64,000 bases of DNA, from assembly GCF_900106035.1 (NCBI RefSeq), contig NZ_FNUC01000003.1, positions 620,001-684,000 of the forward strand, given 5' to 3'. The stretch's first letter is position 1; every line of letters starts with the position of its first letter. This document shows positions 10,527-18,737 of this stretch, one piece after another. Source of the DNA: Jiangella alba. GTDB taxonomy: Bacteria > Actinomycetota > Actinomycetes > Jiangellales > Jiangellaceae. A model generated the notes under the pieces. The model was not told where the DNA came from. It ran no database searches and saw nothing but the letters and a program-made list of their open reading frames with translations. A program made the position numbers and the translations under genes.

Positions 10527-10927
10527 GACACGTCTACGAGTGCTCCGTCCGGTTCGACGACCTCGACGCGTTCGGGCACGTCAACAACGTGACGTTCGCC
10601 GAGTACCTGCAGGAGGCCCGGGTCGACTTCGCGCACCGCCAGCTCACCTCGGGCGACACGGCGCACGAGGGCTCCGTCGTCGTGCACCAGAGCATCGACT
10701 ACCTCGCGCCGGTCCCGTTCCGCACCGAGCCACTGCAGGTCGAGGTGTGGGTGACGCGTGTCGGCACCACGTCGTTCGAGGTCGCGTACGAGGTGAAGGA
10801 CGAGGCGACGCTGTTCGCGCGGGCCACCGGGGTGCTGGTCGCGTTCGACGTCCGCGCGAACACGCCGCGGCCGGTCAGCCCGGCCGAACGCGAGGTGCTC
10901 GAGCACTATCTCGAGCCGTCGCCATGA
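10523..10927 (+). CDS. Acyl-CoA thioesterase, 4HBT hotdog fold (copy 2)
   Basis: 134 residues from GTG. It shares the motif VRFDDLDAFGHVNNVTFAEY and following LQEARVDF with the upstream gene, so the pair looks like an old tandem duplication; overall identity is moderate. Hotdog enzymes act as dimers or tetramers, and adjacent unequal copies could form a hetero-oligomer. It overlaps its neighbours by four bases on each side, giving tight coupling. Confidence 0.9.
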   Translation: MRHVYECSVRFDDLDAFGHVNNVTFAEYLQEARVDFAHRQLTSGDTAHEGSVVVHQSIDYLAPVPFRTEPLQVEVWVTRVGTTSFEVAYEVKDEATLFARATGVLVAFDVRANTPRPVSPAEREVLEHYLEPSP

Positions 10928-11568
10928 CGTCGTTCGTCCCCGCTCAGCCGGGCGCCGCCGACGACCTCGCGATGTTCGCCCGCCGGGTCGCCAAGTACGA
11001 GCCCGACTCCGTCCTGCGCGTCGTCGCCCACGGGACGGTCGCCGGCTGCTTCGCCGAGACCCCGTTCGACGCGCTCGCGCTGCGGGCCGTCGCCCTCGCC
11101 GAGCCCGCCGACTTCGACGTCGTCGTCGAGGCCGGCAACCTCGCCGCCCGGGCCGTGGGAGCGGCCGGGCGGTTCGAGCTGCCGCCGGCGCTGCCCGCGC
11201 TGCGGTGGGCGACCAGCCTGCCGCCGCGGTCCGGCTGGACCGAGCTCGCCCGGCTCCCGCTCACCGCCGTCATCGCCGACGTCGAACGCGGCGTCGAGGA
11301 GTTCCGCACCCGCGCGGTCGGGGTCGCCGACGGCAAGTCGTTGCGGGCCGGCCGGGCGGCGCTGGAAGGGCTGGCGACGGAGATCTGGGACCGCGAGCTC
11401 GCGGCCGGCATGCCGCTGCGGCTCGCGCACGCCGCGTCGTCGTACGGGTTCCTCGGCGGGCCGGACGGCGCGGAGGTCGCGCTGCGAACGGTCGGCGCCT
11501 GGTGGCGGCTGGACGCGCCGCACGGTTCGGTCATCGCGCGCACCGGGCTCGCCCTGTTCGCGCTCTGA
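10924..11568 (+). CDS. Conserved-looking protein of unknown function
   Basis: 214 residues from ATG 10924, overlapping the thioesterase stop by ATGA, so it is the last gene of the ettA-thioesterase unit. No domain is recognised. The sequence is Ala/Val/Arg-rich and soluble, without signal peptide or membrane helix. Notable segments are FAETPFDALALRAVALAEPA, WTELARLPLTAVIADVERGV and HAASSYGFLGGPDGAEVALR. Codon use and operon position support a real gene. A function tied to thioesters would be pure inference. Confidence 0.75.
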   Translation: MTSFVPAQPGAADDLAMFARRVAKYEPDSVLRVVAHGTVAGCFAETPFDALALRAVALAEPADFDVVVEAGNLAARAVGAAGRFELPPALPALRWATSLPPRSGWTELARLPLTAVIADVERGVEEFRTRAVGVADGKSLRAGRAALEGLATEIWDRELAAGMPLRLAHAASSYGFLGGPDGAEVALRTVGAWWRLDAPHGSVIARTGLALFAL

Positions 11569-11630
11569 CCCGCGCCGGCCCTCGGTCGGACCTCGTTTCG
11601 TCGTATGTGTGGCGCGCGCGTTGTATGAGT

Positions 11631-11640
11631 TGTTCGAACA
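11631..11640. promoter_or_regulatory. Palindrome TGTTCGAACA upstream of the toxin-antitoxin remnant
   Basis: Perfect 10-base palindrome 15 bases before the antitoxin ATG, in a gap of 87 bases. AbrB-type antitoxins usually repress their own promoter, so this is a candidate operator. It is shorter than the LexA box at 22217 and lacks the N4 spacer. Confidence 0.35.
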
Positions 11641-11655
11641 GTTCAGACTGCATGC

Positions 11656-11899
11656 ATGTCGGCATACGCGCTCACGCTCTCGGCCGACGGGCAGGTGTCC
11701 ATTCCGGCCCAGGTCCTGAGACGCTGGAACGCCGCCCGTGTGCTGGTGATCGACCAGGGTGACCGCATCATCGTCCGGCCGATCCCCGACGATCCCATCG
11801 AGGCCGTCATCGGCAAGTACTCCGGCGGGGCCGACGGCGGAGGAGCTGCGGCAGGGGGCCAGAGACGAGGACGACGAGCGAGAGACCGACCGCTCGTGA
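11656..11899 (+). pseudogene. AbrB/MazE-type antitoxin, frameshifted
   Basis: The N-terminal frame gives a SpoVT/AbrB DNA-binding domain: YALTLSADGQVSIPAQVLRR, WNAARVLVIDQGDRIIVRPI, then DDPIEAVIGKYSG. Around 11822-11830 the expected continuation moves to the next frame and reads GPTAEELRQGARDEDDERETDRS-stop (fragments GPTAEELRQGA and DEDDERETDRS), ending at TGA 11897-11899. A one-base change in the GGCGGGG run explains it. Without correction the frame continues to 11985 in a nonsense tail. The intact protein would be about 80 residues. Sequencing error cannot be excluded. Confidence 0.75.
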
Positions 11900-12319
11900 C
11901 AGTGCTTCTCGACGGCTACGCGGCGATCGTGGTCCTCAAGCGGCGAGCCTGCGTCGTTCGAGCTGCGGTCCCTCGAGGCGGCTGAGGTGCTGATCCACCC
12001 GCTGAATCTCGCAGTGGTCATCGACCGAATGGCCCGCCTTGTGGGTGCCGATCCCGATGACATCGAGGCGGACATGGCCATCCTCGGCGTCGAAATCGCC
12101 GACGTCACGGCCGATGCGCTGGTCGAGCCCGGCCGCTGGCGAGCACGCGACTACCACCGGGCCGATCGGCCCGTAAGCCTGGCCGACTGCGTTGCCGGCG
12201 TCTGCGCCGTCACGATGGGAATCGCGTTGGCGACCTCGGACGCACACTGCGCGCACATGGTTCGCGACGAGGGCGGCGCCGTCGTCGCGCTTCCGGACAG
12301 CAAGGGCGTCCGGCCCTGA
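11896..12319 (+). pseudogene. PIN-domain toxin (VapC-like), frameshifted
   Basis: The start GTG 11896 overlaps the antitoxin stop by GTGA, as in intact pairs. The first frame gives VTVLLDGYAAIVVLK, containing the first PIN Asp. Near 11938 the frame must shift to read GEPASFELRSLEAAEVLIHP and LNLAVVIDRMARLVGADP. It continues through YHRADRPVSLADCVAGVCAV, LATSDAHCAHMV and the terminus LPDSKGVRP. PIN acidic residues are seen in LLDGYA, SLADC and ATSD. The downstream half is open from ATG 11987 but lacks the first catalytic Asp, so it should be inactive unless the shift is an error. Confidence 0.8.
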
Positions 12320-12324
12320 CCGAA

Positions 12325-12360
12325 GGGGCGTTCATCGCCTCGAGCAGCGATGAACGCCCC
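12325..12360. terminator. Bidirectional terminator hairpin
   Basis: A perfect 14-bp stem, GGGGCGTTCATCGC at 12325-12338 with its complement at 12347-12360, and an 8-base loop. It lies between the convergent toxin remnant and the GH13 gene and serves both. Confidence 0.85.
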
Positions 12361-12369
12361 GATCCGGAG

Positions 12370-14007
12370 TCAGACGGCGAGCCAGACGGTGGCGTCGGCG
12401 GGCAGCAGGGCGTCGGGGGTGAGGGGGTCGCTGGCGAGGATCACCTCGCGGTGAGCGGGCAATTCCACCGGAGCCGCACCGAGGTTCACCACGCAGACGA
12501 ACGAGGCGCCGCGCTGGAAGGCGAGCACGTCGGTGTCGGAGGGGAGCCAGATGAGCGGCTCGGCGGACGGGATGTCGCGGCGAGACCGCAGCGCCGACCG
12601 GTACAGCGACAGCACCGACGCGGGGTCGCCCGACTCGGCCTCGACCGACTGCCGGCCCCAGCCGGACGGCTGCGGCAGCCACGAACCGCCCGAACCGAAC
12701 CCGTGCGACGACCCGGAGACGGCCCAGGGCAGCGGCACGCGGCAGCCGTCGCGGCCACGTTCGGTGTGGCCGGACCGCTCCCAGACCGGGTCCTGCAGCG
12801 ACTCGTCGGGGAGGTCCAGCACCTCGGCCAGCCCCAGCTCCTGACCCTGGTAGACGTACGCGCCGCCCGGCAGCGCCAGCATGAGCAGCGCCGCCGCCCG
12901 CGCCCGCCGCGTCCCCAGCTCGACGTCGACGGGGCCGGACATGCGGCCGGCGTGGCCCGCGCCGGCCGCCGTCACCGTGCGGCCGTACCGCGTGACGACG
13001 CGCTCGACGTCGTGGTTCTCGAGGACCCAGGTGGCCGGGGCGCCGACCGAGCCGAGCACCGTCACCGAGTCGTCGATGGACCGGCGCAGGTCGGCGGCCG
13101 TCCACGCCGACTTCAGGTAGTCGAAGTTGAACGCGCTGTGCAGTTCGTCGTCGCGCAGATAGCGGGCCAGCCGCGACGCCGGCTCGACCCACGCCTCGGC
13201 GACGTACAGCTTCGGCGGGTCGTAGGAGTCGGCGATCTCGCGCCAGCCGCGGTAGATCTCGTGCACGCCGTCGCGGTCGAAGAACGGGTGGTCGGCGATC
13301 GACGGGCGGTCGAGCAGGCCGGACTCGTCGTACGGGAGGTCCGGCCCGTCCATGTCCTTGACCATGCCGTGCGCGACGTCGATGCGGAAGCCGTCGACGC
13401 CGAGGTCGAACCAGAACCGGAGGATGTCGAGAAACTCGGCCTTGACCTCGGGGTTCTCCCAGTCGAAGTCGGGCTGCGAGACGTCGAAGATGTGGAAGAA
13501 CCACTGGCCGGGCGTGCCGTCGGGCTCGGTGACGCGCTTCCACGCCGGCCCGCCGAAGACGCTGCGCCAGTTGTTCGGCGGCAGCTCACCGTCGTCGCCG
13601 CGGCCGTCGCGGAAGATGTAGCGGGCCCGCTCGGGCGACCCCGGGCCGGCGGCGAGCGCCTCCTTGAACCAGCGGTGATCCCACGAGCTGTGGTTCGGGA
13701 CGATGTCGAGCAGCACCTTCAGGCCGAGCCCGTGCGCTTCGTCGAGCAGCGCCTTCGCCTGCGCGAGGTCGCCGAAGCGCGGATCGATGTCGCGGAAGTC
13801 GGCGACGTCGTACCCGCCGTCGTTCAGCGGCGACGGGTACCACGGGTTGATCCACAGCGCGTCGATGCCGAGATCGTGCAGGTACGGGAGCCGGTCGCGG
13901 AGACCGGCGATGTCGCCCTCGCCGTCGCCGTTGCCGTCGGCGAAGGAGCGGATGTACACCTGGTAGATGACGGCGTCTCTCCACCAGTCACGGGAAGCCT
14001 GAGTCAC
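12370..14007 (-). CDS. Alpha-glucosidase, glycoside hydrolase family 13
   Basis: 545 residues from GTG 14007. The GH13 (beta/alpha)8 barrel conserved regions are all present: LKVLLDIVPNHSSWDHRWF (region I), GFRIDVAHGM with the nucleophile Asp near residue 207 (II), KLYVAEAWVEP with the acid/base Glu near 270 (III) and WVLENHDVERVV with the stabilising Asp near 332 (IV). The N-terminus WWRDAVIYQVYIRSFADGNG is that of the oligo-1,6-glucosidase/trehalose-synthase group. There is no signal peptide, so it acts on intracellular maltose- or isomaltose-type oligosaccharides. No sugar transporter adjoins it. Confidence 0.95.
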   Translation of the reverse strand: MTQASRDWWRDAVIYQVYIRSFADGNGDGEGDIAGLRDRLPYLHDLGIDALWINPWYPSPLNDGGYDVADFRDIDPRFGDLAQAKALLDEAHGLGLKVLLDIVPNHSSWDHRWFKEALAAGPGSPERARYIFRDGRGDDGELPPNNWRSVFGGPAWKRVTEPDGTPGQWFFHIFDVSQPDFDWENPEVKAEFLDILRFWFDLGVDGFRIDVAHGMVKDMDGPDLPYDESGLLDRPSIADHPFFDRDGVHEIYRGWREIADSYDPPKLYVAEAWVEPASRLARYLRDDELHSAFNFDYLKSAWTAADLRRSIDDSVTVLGSVGAPATWVLENHDVERVVTRYGRTVTAAGAGHAGRMSGPVDVELGTRRARAAALLMLALPGGAYVYQGQELGLAEVLDLPDESLQDPVWERSGHTERGRDGCRVPLPWAVSGSSHGFGSGGSWLPQPSGWGRQSVEAESGDPASVLSLYRSALRSRRDIPSAEPLIWLPSDTDVLAFQRGASFVCVVNLGAAPVELPAHREVILASDPLTPDALLPADATVWLAV

Positions 14008-14015
14008 GGGACACC

Positions 14016-14021
14016 AGCCTA
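14016..14021 (-). promoter_or_regulatory. Candidate -10 element (TAGGCT) of the GH13 gene
   Basis: On the minus strand TAGGCT ends eight bases before GTG 14007, with no ribosome-binding site in between, so transcription may begin at the start codon. Confidence 0.4.
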
Positions 14022-14777
14022 GAACAGCCCTCCGGCAGACGCGACGGCTCGGGCCGGACGCAGCAGCACCTCGCTGCCGAGCGGGACGAACCCGCAGGCC
14101 AGGAACGCGCGCAGCGAGCGGGCGTTGCCCGGCGTGACGGCGGCGAATACCGGCTCACCGGACGGCACCAGCGTCAGCGCGTCGGCCAGCAGCGACCGCC
14201 CGCGGCCGCGCCCCTGGCCGGCGTCCGGCACCTCGACGCTCAGCTCCCGGCGCCCGGCCGGGCCGCGGGCGAGCGTGACCAGGCCGCGGTCGTCGCCGTG
14301 CACGCGGACGTCCTGGCGCAGCGCCCGCGCGCGGCGGACGCGGTGGTGCCCCTCGAGGTCGGTTCGAGGCGGAATGACGGTATCGGTGCGAGGTCCGCTG
14401 TGGTCACCCTCGAAGCGGACCGGGTCCGCGCCGCTGGGCTCCGCGACCGTCGGCCCCGTTCCGTCCGCCACCAGCAGCAGGTCCAGTTCGCCGATCCAGC
14501 CGCCCGGCCCGGCCAGCCGGCGCAGGAAGTCGGGCGCCATCGAGCCGCCGAAGCCGTCCGGCCCGCGAGCCCCGTCCGGCCCGCGAGCCCCGCCCGGCCC
14601 GCGCGCCAGCACGTCCGCCGCCGGGAGCGCCGTGCACACGACCGCGTGCCCGGTGAACGCCGTGGCGCACTCCAGCCCGCCGGCCAGCGGCGGCAGCACG
14701 TCGACCGCACCGTCGACCGGCGGGAACCGGCCGGCCGCCGCGTCGAGCAACACCGTCAGCAGCGGATGTGGTGTCAT
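14019..14777 (-). CDS. GNAT-type N-acetyltransferase carrying an in-frame repeat insertion
   Basis: 252 residues from ATG 14777. The C-terminal quarter has the GNAT motif A/B region: GQGRGRGRSLLADAL, then VFAAVTPGNARSLRAFLACG and FVPLGSEVLLRPARA. The N-terminal half holds hydrophobic strands plus an 18-bp tandem repeat coding GARGPD. Between them, residues about 117-136 (RFEGDHSGPRTDTVIPP) are encoded by the 59-bp repeat at 14371-14429 read in antisense, so this stretch is foreign to the fold. Whether the protein is active is doubtful. The DinB gene is divergent from it. Confidence 0.75.
   Translation of the reverse strand: MTPHPLLTVLLDAAAGRFPPVDGAVDVLPPLAGGLECATAFTGHAVVCTALPAADVLARGPGGARGPDGARGPDGFGGSMAPDFLRRLAGPGGWIGELDLLLVADGTGPTVAEPSGADPVRFEGDHSGPRTDTVIPPRTDLEGHHRVRRARALRQDVRVHGDDRGLVTLARGPAGRRELSVEVPDAGQGRGRGRSLLADALTLVPSGEPVFAAVTPGNARSLRAFLACGFVPLGSEVLLRPARAVASAGGLF
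14371..14429 (-). repeat. 59-bp interspersed repeat inside a coding sequence (copy 1)
   Basis: 54 of 59 bases match the copy at 48723-48781. The core TGACGGTATCGG is invariant. The hairpin GGTCCGCT (14392-14399) pairs perfectly with AGCGGACC (14414-14421) around a 14-base loop containing GTGGTCACC. Relative to the host gene it is in antisense, but the frame stays open. Confidence 0.8.
14554..14589 (-). repeat. 18-bp in-frame tandem duplication in the acetyltransferase
   Basis: Two identical copies of CCGTCCGGCCCGCGAGCC at 14554-14571 and 14572-14589, with a degenerate third to 14607. The protein reads GARGPDGARGPDG. The length is a multiple of three, so copy-number change would keep the frame. 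Confidence 0.8.
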
Positions 14778-14817
14778 GGCGGTTCACGCTAACGCCCGCG
14801 CTGAGGAGTGGTGCACC

Positions 14818-15336
14818 GTGCATGGTCCCGACCTGCTGGTCGATGCGTTCGATCGGATCCGCGAACGGGTCCACGCGACGGTCGGCGGGCTGACGCCGAG
14901 TCAGCTCGCGTACCGCGCCGACCCGGACGCCAACTCGATCGCCTGGCTGGTCTGGCACCTGACCCGGGTCCAGGACGACCACATCGCGGACCTCGCCGGC
15001 ATCGACCAGGTGTGGACGTCGGGCCCGTGGGCGCACCGGTTCGACCTGCCGTTCCCGCCGTCGGCGACCGGCTACGGCCACAGCAGCGCCGACGTCGCGG
15101 CCGTCGTGGTGACCGACCCGGAGCTACTGACCGGCTACTTCGACGCGACGCACGAGATCACGGAGGGCTTCCTGCGCGAGCTCGACGACGAGACGCTGGA
15201 CCGCGTCGTCGACGAGAGCTGGGATCCGCCGGTGACCATGGGGGTGCGCCTGGTCAGCGTCATCGGCGACAACTACCAGCACGTCGGGCAGGCCGCGTTC
15301 CTGCGCGGCATCGTGACGCGGCTCGGGATCGCCTGA
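14818..15336 (+). CDS. DinB-family (DUF664-type) protein, putative mycothiol-dependent enzyme
   Basis: 172 residues from GTG 14818, chosen because family members begin just before a segment like GPDLLVDAFDRIRERVHATV and because GAGGAG lies upstream; ATG 14776 would add 14 residues of unlikely sequence. The four-helix DinB fold carries metal-binding His residues in LVWHLTRVQDDH and DNYQHVGQAAFLRGI. Related actinobacterial proteins use mycothiol or act in thiol-dependent detoxification, so a transferase role is expected but not provable here. Confidence 0.85.
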   Translation: MHGPDLLVDAFDRIRERVHATVGGLTPSQLAYRADPDANSIAWLVWHLTRVQDDHIADLAGIDQVWTSGPWAHRFDLPFPPSATGYGHSSADVAAVVVTDPELLTGYFDATHEITEGFLRELDDETLDRVVDESWDPPVTMGVRLVSVIGDNYQHVGQAAFLRGIVTRLGIA

Positions 15337-15353
15337 CGGGCGACCCGCCGCCG

Positions 15354-15743
15354 TCAGTCCTCGAACGTGTTCACCATGGAGTGAGCCGCCCGCTCGAGGT
15401 AGTCCCACAGCGTGTCGCGGTAGACGGGCGGCAGGCCGAGCTCGTCGACCGCCGTGCGCATGTGCAGCAGCCAGCGGTCCCGCGCCTCGGGGTTGACCTT
15501 GAACGGCGCGTGCCGCATGCGCAGCCGGGGGTGACCGCGCTGCTCGGAGTACGTCGTCGGGCCGCCCCAGTACTGCTCCAGGAACAGCAGCAGCCGCTCT
15601 TCCGCCGGGCCGAGGTCCTCTTCGGGGTACATCGGCTTGAGCAGCGGGTCGGTGGCGACGCCCTCGTAGAAGCGGTGCACGAGCTTCGCGAACGTCTCGT
15701 GGCCGCCGACGGCGTCGTAGAAGTTGTCCAGGCGCGTGGTCAC
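15354..15743 (-). CDS. glbO: Group II truncated haemoglobin (trHbO type)
   Basis: 129 residues from GTG 15743. The sequence shows [59 protein letters not shown] and RHAPFKV. The proximal His in RMRHAPF, the Tyr in the B helix region and the QYWGGP motif are typical of trHbO. These proteins bind O2 or NO and protect or support respiration. The gene is convergent with the DinB gene and divergent from osmC-like, which also deals with oxidants. Confidence 0.93.
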   Translation of the reverse strand: MTTRLDNFYDAVGGHETFAKLVHRFYEGVATDPLLKPMYPEEDLGPAEERLLLFLEQYWGGPTTYSEQRGHPRLRMRHAPFKVNPEARDRWLLHMRTAVDELGLPPVYRDTLWDYLERAAHSMVNTFED

Positions 15744-15860
15744 CCCTCCATCGTCGCCGTCAGGTGACCCGAGATGCAAAGTGCCCCTGGCCACACATCC
15801 GCGACGGGGACAGGGAAGGATGGACGACGGTCGCTCACACGTCGTATGAGAGGAACGTTC

Positions 15861-16292
15861 ATGGCAACGACCCGCACCGCCACCACGCGCTGGGAAGGCT
15901 CGCTGTTCGAGGGCGCCGGTCGCGTCACGCTCGACTCGTCGGGGCTGGGCACGTACGACGTCACCTGGGCCTCGCGTGCGGAGACGCCGGACGGCAAGAC
16001 GTCGCCGGAGGAGCTCATCGCGGCGGCGCACTCGTCCTGCTTCTCGATGGCGTTCTCGAACGGCCTCGCGAAGGCCGGCACGCCGCCCACGTCGCTGGAG
16101 ACCTCGGCGGATGTCACGTTCCAGCCGGGTGAGGGCATCACCGGCATCAAGATCACGGTGCGTGGCGTCGTCCCGGGCATCTCGAGCGAGGACTTCGTGG
16201 CCGCGGCCGAGGACGCCAAGGCCAACTGCCCGGTGAGCAAGGCGCTGACCGGCACGACCATCACGCTCGACGCGGCTCTGGCCGACGCCTGA
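15861..16292 (+). CDS. OsmC-family peroxiredoxin
   Basis: 143 residues from ATG 15861, with AGAGGA six bases upstream. The two redox Cys residues are in [11 protein letters not shown] and [10 protein letters not shown], the standard OsmC pair, and the Arg/Glu-rich N-terminal strand [16 protein letters not shown] fits. It reduces organic hydroperoxides with a thiol donor. A strong terminator follows. Confidence 0.95.
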   Translation: MATTRTATTRWEGSLFEGAGRVTLDSSGLGTYDVTWASRAETPDGKTSPEELIAAAHSSCFSMAFSNGLAKAGTPPTSLETSADVTFQPGEGITGIKITVRGVVPGISSEDFVAAAEDAKANCPVSKALTGTTITLDAALADA

Positions 16293-16305
16293 GACGCACG
16301 GCCGG

Positions 16306-16344
16306 GAGGGGTGCACCACGATCGATCCGACCGTGGTGCACCTC
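16306..16344 (+). terminator. Terminator hairpin after osmC
   Basis: GAGGGGTGCACCACG at 16306-16320 pairs with CGTGGTGCACCTC at 16332-16344, with a small bulge and an 11-base loop. It starts 13 bases after the osmC stop. Confidence 0.75.
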
Positions 16345-16415
16345 CGCGGCTGCACCCGGGCTTCAGAGCCGGGTGACTGGCAACGCGTGAGGTGCCCGCT
16401 GACGCGTTCGGGCCG

Positions 16416-17573
16416 TCAGTACGGCCCGGGGTTCCGGCGAGACAGGGCGAACGCCCGGCTCGTGACCGGTAGCAGTGCGACGACGACGGCGCCGATCCAC
16501 AGCACCAGCGCCACGATCGGCAGCGCGACGTAGCGCCCCGCGCCGTTGCCGGCCAGATCGATGACCCCGACGACGTACGCGATGATCACCAGCCCGCCGA
16601 CGCCCACCAGGAGCCAGCGGGCGAACGCGAGCTTGAACAACAGAACGACGGCGAACGTCAGGGTCGTGCAGGCGACGGTCATCGAGGCCGACACCGCGAA
16701 GTCGATGTTCCCCGTGATGTCGCCGGAGAACGCCAGCCCGACCAGCGCCGCGATCATGCCCAGGCCCGGTGAGCCGAACCAGTTGGTCAGCGCGATGATC
16801 AGCGTGAGCAGCCCGCAGGCCAGGAACAGCGCCGCCGTCAGGTAGATCGGCATCGCCGTGGCCGGCCGCTGCTGCGCGGGCGGATAGGGCGCGTAGCCGT
16901 ACGGCTGCTGCCCGGGCGGCGCGTAGTAGGCCGGCTGCGGCGGGTAGCCGGGCTGGGCCTGCTGCGGATACCCGGGCGGCGGTGCGTAGCCGGGCGGCGG
17001 TGCGTGCCCGGGCGGCGGCGGGTATCCGGGCGGCGCCGCGTAGCCGGTCTGCCCCGGCGGGGGATACGGCTGGCCGGGCGCGTAGCCCGGTGGGGGCGCG
17101 TAGCCCTGCGGCGGGTAGCCCGGCGGCGGGTACGCGGCCGGCTGGCCCGGCGCGACCTGGCCGTGTGCGACCTGGCCCTGGGCGTGCTGCGGGTGATATC
17201 CCAGCGGCGGCGCCTCGGGTGACGACGTGCCGGGTGACGGCGTGCCGTGCGGCGCCGTGGCGGACGGTGCCCCCGCGGACGGTGCCGCCGCAGCCGGCGC
17301 GTCGGACGGCGGTGCTGTGGCGCCCGGTGCCGTGGCGCCCGGTGGCGTGGCGGCCGGTGGCGTGGCGGACGGTGCGGCCGCGGCCGGTGCTCCCGCCGGC
17401 GACGGCGCGTCGGGGACGGCGTCGAACGGGCCGGTGACGGCCTCGCTCGGCTGGACGGCCGGGTCGGGCGCCGCCTGCGCCGGTGGCGAGGTGGACGGTG
17501 GACTGGGGTGGTGGTCCGGGGGCGGGCCGTCGGGATGGCCCAGGCCCCGCGGAGTCTCATCGGGTTCTGTCAC
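16416..17573 (-). CDS. Pro-rich membrane protein with PPGY repeats
   Basis: 385 residues from GTG 17573. Residues 1-130 are Pro/Ala/Thr-rich. About 130-240 are a run of PPGY-, PPPGY- and APPPGYAP-type repeats. The last about 145 residues hold four hydrophobic helices (IYLTAALFLACGLLTLIIAL, GMIAALVGLAFSG, TVACTTLTFAVVLLFKLAFA, ALPIVALVLWIGAVVVALLP). The layout, a cytoplasmic disordered Pro-Tyr tail before a small membrane domain, is common in actinobacteria and resembles tails that bring proteins to the pole or septum. Function unknown. Confidence 0.82.
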   Translation of the reverse strand: MTEPDETPRGLGHPDGPPPDHHPSPPSTSPPAQAAPDPAVQPSEAVTGPFDAVPDAPSPAGAPAAAAPSATPPAATPPGATAPGATAPPSDAPAAAAPSAGAPSATAPHGTPSPGTSSPEAPPLGYHPQHAQGQVAHGQVAPGQPAAYPPPGYPPQGYAPPPGYAPGQPYPPPGQTGYAAPPGYPPPPGHAPPPGYAPPPGYPQQAQPGYPPQPAYYAPPGQQPYGYAPYPPAQQRPATAMPIYLTAALFLACGLLTLIIALTNWFGSPGLGMIAALVGLAFSGDITGNIDFAVSASMTVACTTLTFAVVLLFKLAFARWLLVGVGGLVIIAYVVGVIDLAGNGAGRYVALPIVALVLWIGAVVVALLPVTSRAFALSRRNPGPY

Positions 17574-17636
17574 GGCGGAACCGTAGTCGACCCGCGGGCG
17601 TCCTCGCAGGCAGACGCGCGGCCGGCCCGGCGCCGG

Positions 17637-18737
17637 TCAGGACTCCTGCGGCGGCACGACCGGCGGCGCGGCCGACCCAGCGGACGAGGCCGACCCGGCG
17701 GACGAGGCCGACCCGGCGGACGAGGCGGGCGGCGGGTTGGTCGGATCGCCGGCCCCGCCGACCCCGCCCGCCGGCGTCTCCGTGGCGACCGGCAGCGTGA
17801 GCCGCTCCGCGTCGAACCGGCGCTTGATGCGTTCGCGCAGCTCCCGCGCGACCCGCCACTGCTCCAGCGGCTTGGTCTTGATGACGACGCGAATGAGGAC
17901 GCCGTCGGCGGTGAGGTCCTCGACGCCCCAGACCTCGGGGGGTTCGAGGATCAGCTCGGCCCACCGGTCGTCGGCGGCGAGGTCGTGGACGACCTGTTCG
18001 AGCAGCCCCTTGGCCCGGGCGACGTCGGCGTCGAGCGGGACGTGGACGTCGAGCAGCGCCCGCGACCAGCCGTAGGACGAGTTGCCGACGCGCACGATCT
18101 CGCCGTTGCGGACGTACCAGACGGTGCCGTCGACGGAGCGCAGCCGGGTGATGCGCAGGCTGACGGCCTCGACGGTGCCGACGGCGTGGCCCATGTCGAC
18201 GACGTCGCCGACGCCGTACTGGTCCTCGAGCAGCATGGCCGCGCCGGCGAGGAAGTCTTTGACGAGGTTCTGCGCGCCGAAGCCGAGCGCCACCCCCAGC
18301 ACGCCGGCGGACGCGAGCACCGGCCCGACGGCGTAGCCGAGCATCTCCAGCGCCGTGACCACGGCGATGGCGCTGATCAGCACCGTCGTGATGCTGCGCA
18401 GCACCGAGCCCATGGTCTCGGCCCGCAGCGCCCGCCGTTCGGAGTACGCCCCGGCGCCGCCGAACACGATGCGGGCGGCCCGGGCGGACCCGAGGACGGC
18501 CTTCGGCGGCTCCTTCTCGACCGTGCGGCGGACCATGCGGTTGATGAACTTGTGCAGCAGGTACCGCGCGGCGACGGCGATGATGACCAGGCCGGCCAGC
18601 CGCAGCGGGACGTCGAGCAGGACGTCGCGCCACCATTCGGCGGAGTACTGCTCGGCCTCGGTGACGTCGGGCGCGGCGACGATGCCGGCCGTGCTCAGGA
18701 CGCCGCCCGCCGCGAGCAGGCCGACCATCGGGATCAC
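17637..18737 (-). CDS. Mechanosensitive ion channel of the MscS family
   Basis: 366 residues from GTG 18737. Three N-terminal hydrophobic segments lead to the pore helix and beta domain: ASAGVLGVALGFGAQNLVKD is the TM3 signature, followed by YGVGDVVDMGHAVGTVEAVS, LRSVDGTVWYVRNGEI and VGNSSYGWSR. The C-terminal 40 residues are low-complexity, with three 18-bp repeats coding ASSAGS. The start overlaps the peptidase stop by GTGA, so the two are co-translated. It should act as an osmotic safety valve. Confidence 0.93.
   Translation of the reverse strand: MIPMVGLLAAGGVLSTAGIVAAPDVTEAEQYSAEWWRDVLLDVPLRLAGLVIIAVAARYLLHKFINRMVRRTVEKEPPKAVLGSARAARIVFGGAGAYSERRALRAETMGSVLRSITTVLISAIAVVTALEMLGYAVGPVLASAGVLGVALGFGAQNLVKDFLAGAAMLLEDQYGVGDVVDMGHAVGTVEAVSLRITRLRSVDGTVWYVRNGEIVRVGNSSYGWSRALLDVHVPLDADVARAKGLLEQVVHDLAADDRWAELILEPPEVWGVEDLTADGVLIRVVIKTKPLEQWRVARELRERIKRRFDAERLTLPVATETPAGGVGGAGDPTNPPPASSAGSASSAGSASSAGSAAPPVVPPQES
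17671..17724 (-). repeat. Three 18-bp in-frame repeats in the MscS C-terminus
   Basis: GCCGACCC[A/G]GCGGACGAG is repeated at 17671, 17689 and 17707, the last two identical, coding for Ser/Ala/Gly-rich ASSAGS units. Confidence 0.85.

Noticed and set aside
11631..11640. Second LexA box before the toxin-antitoxin remnant
   Set aside because: TGTTCGAACA has no N4 spacer between half-sites and does not fit TCGAAC-N4-GTTCGA.
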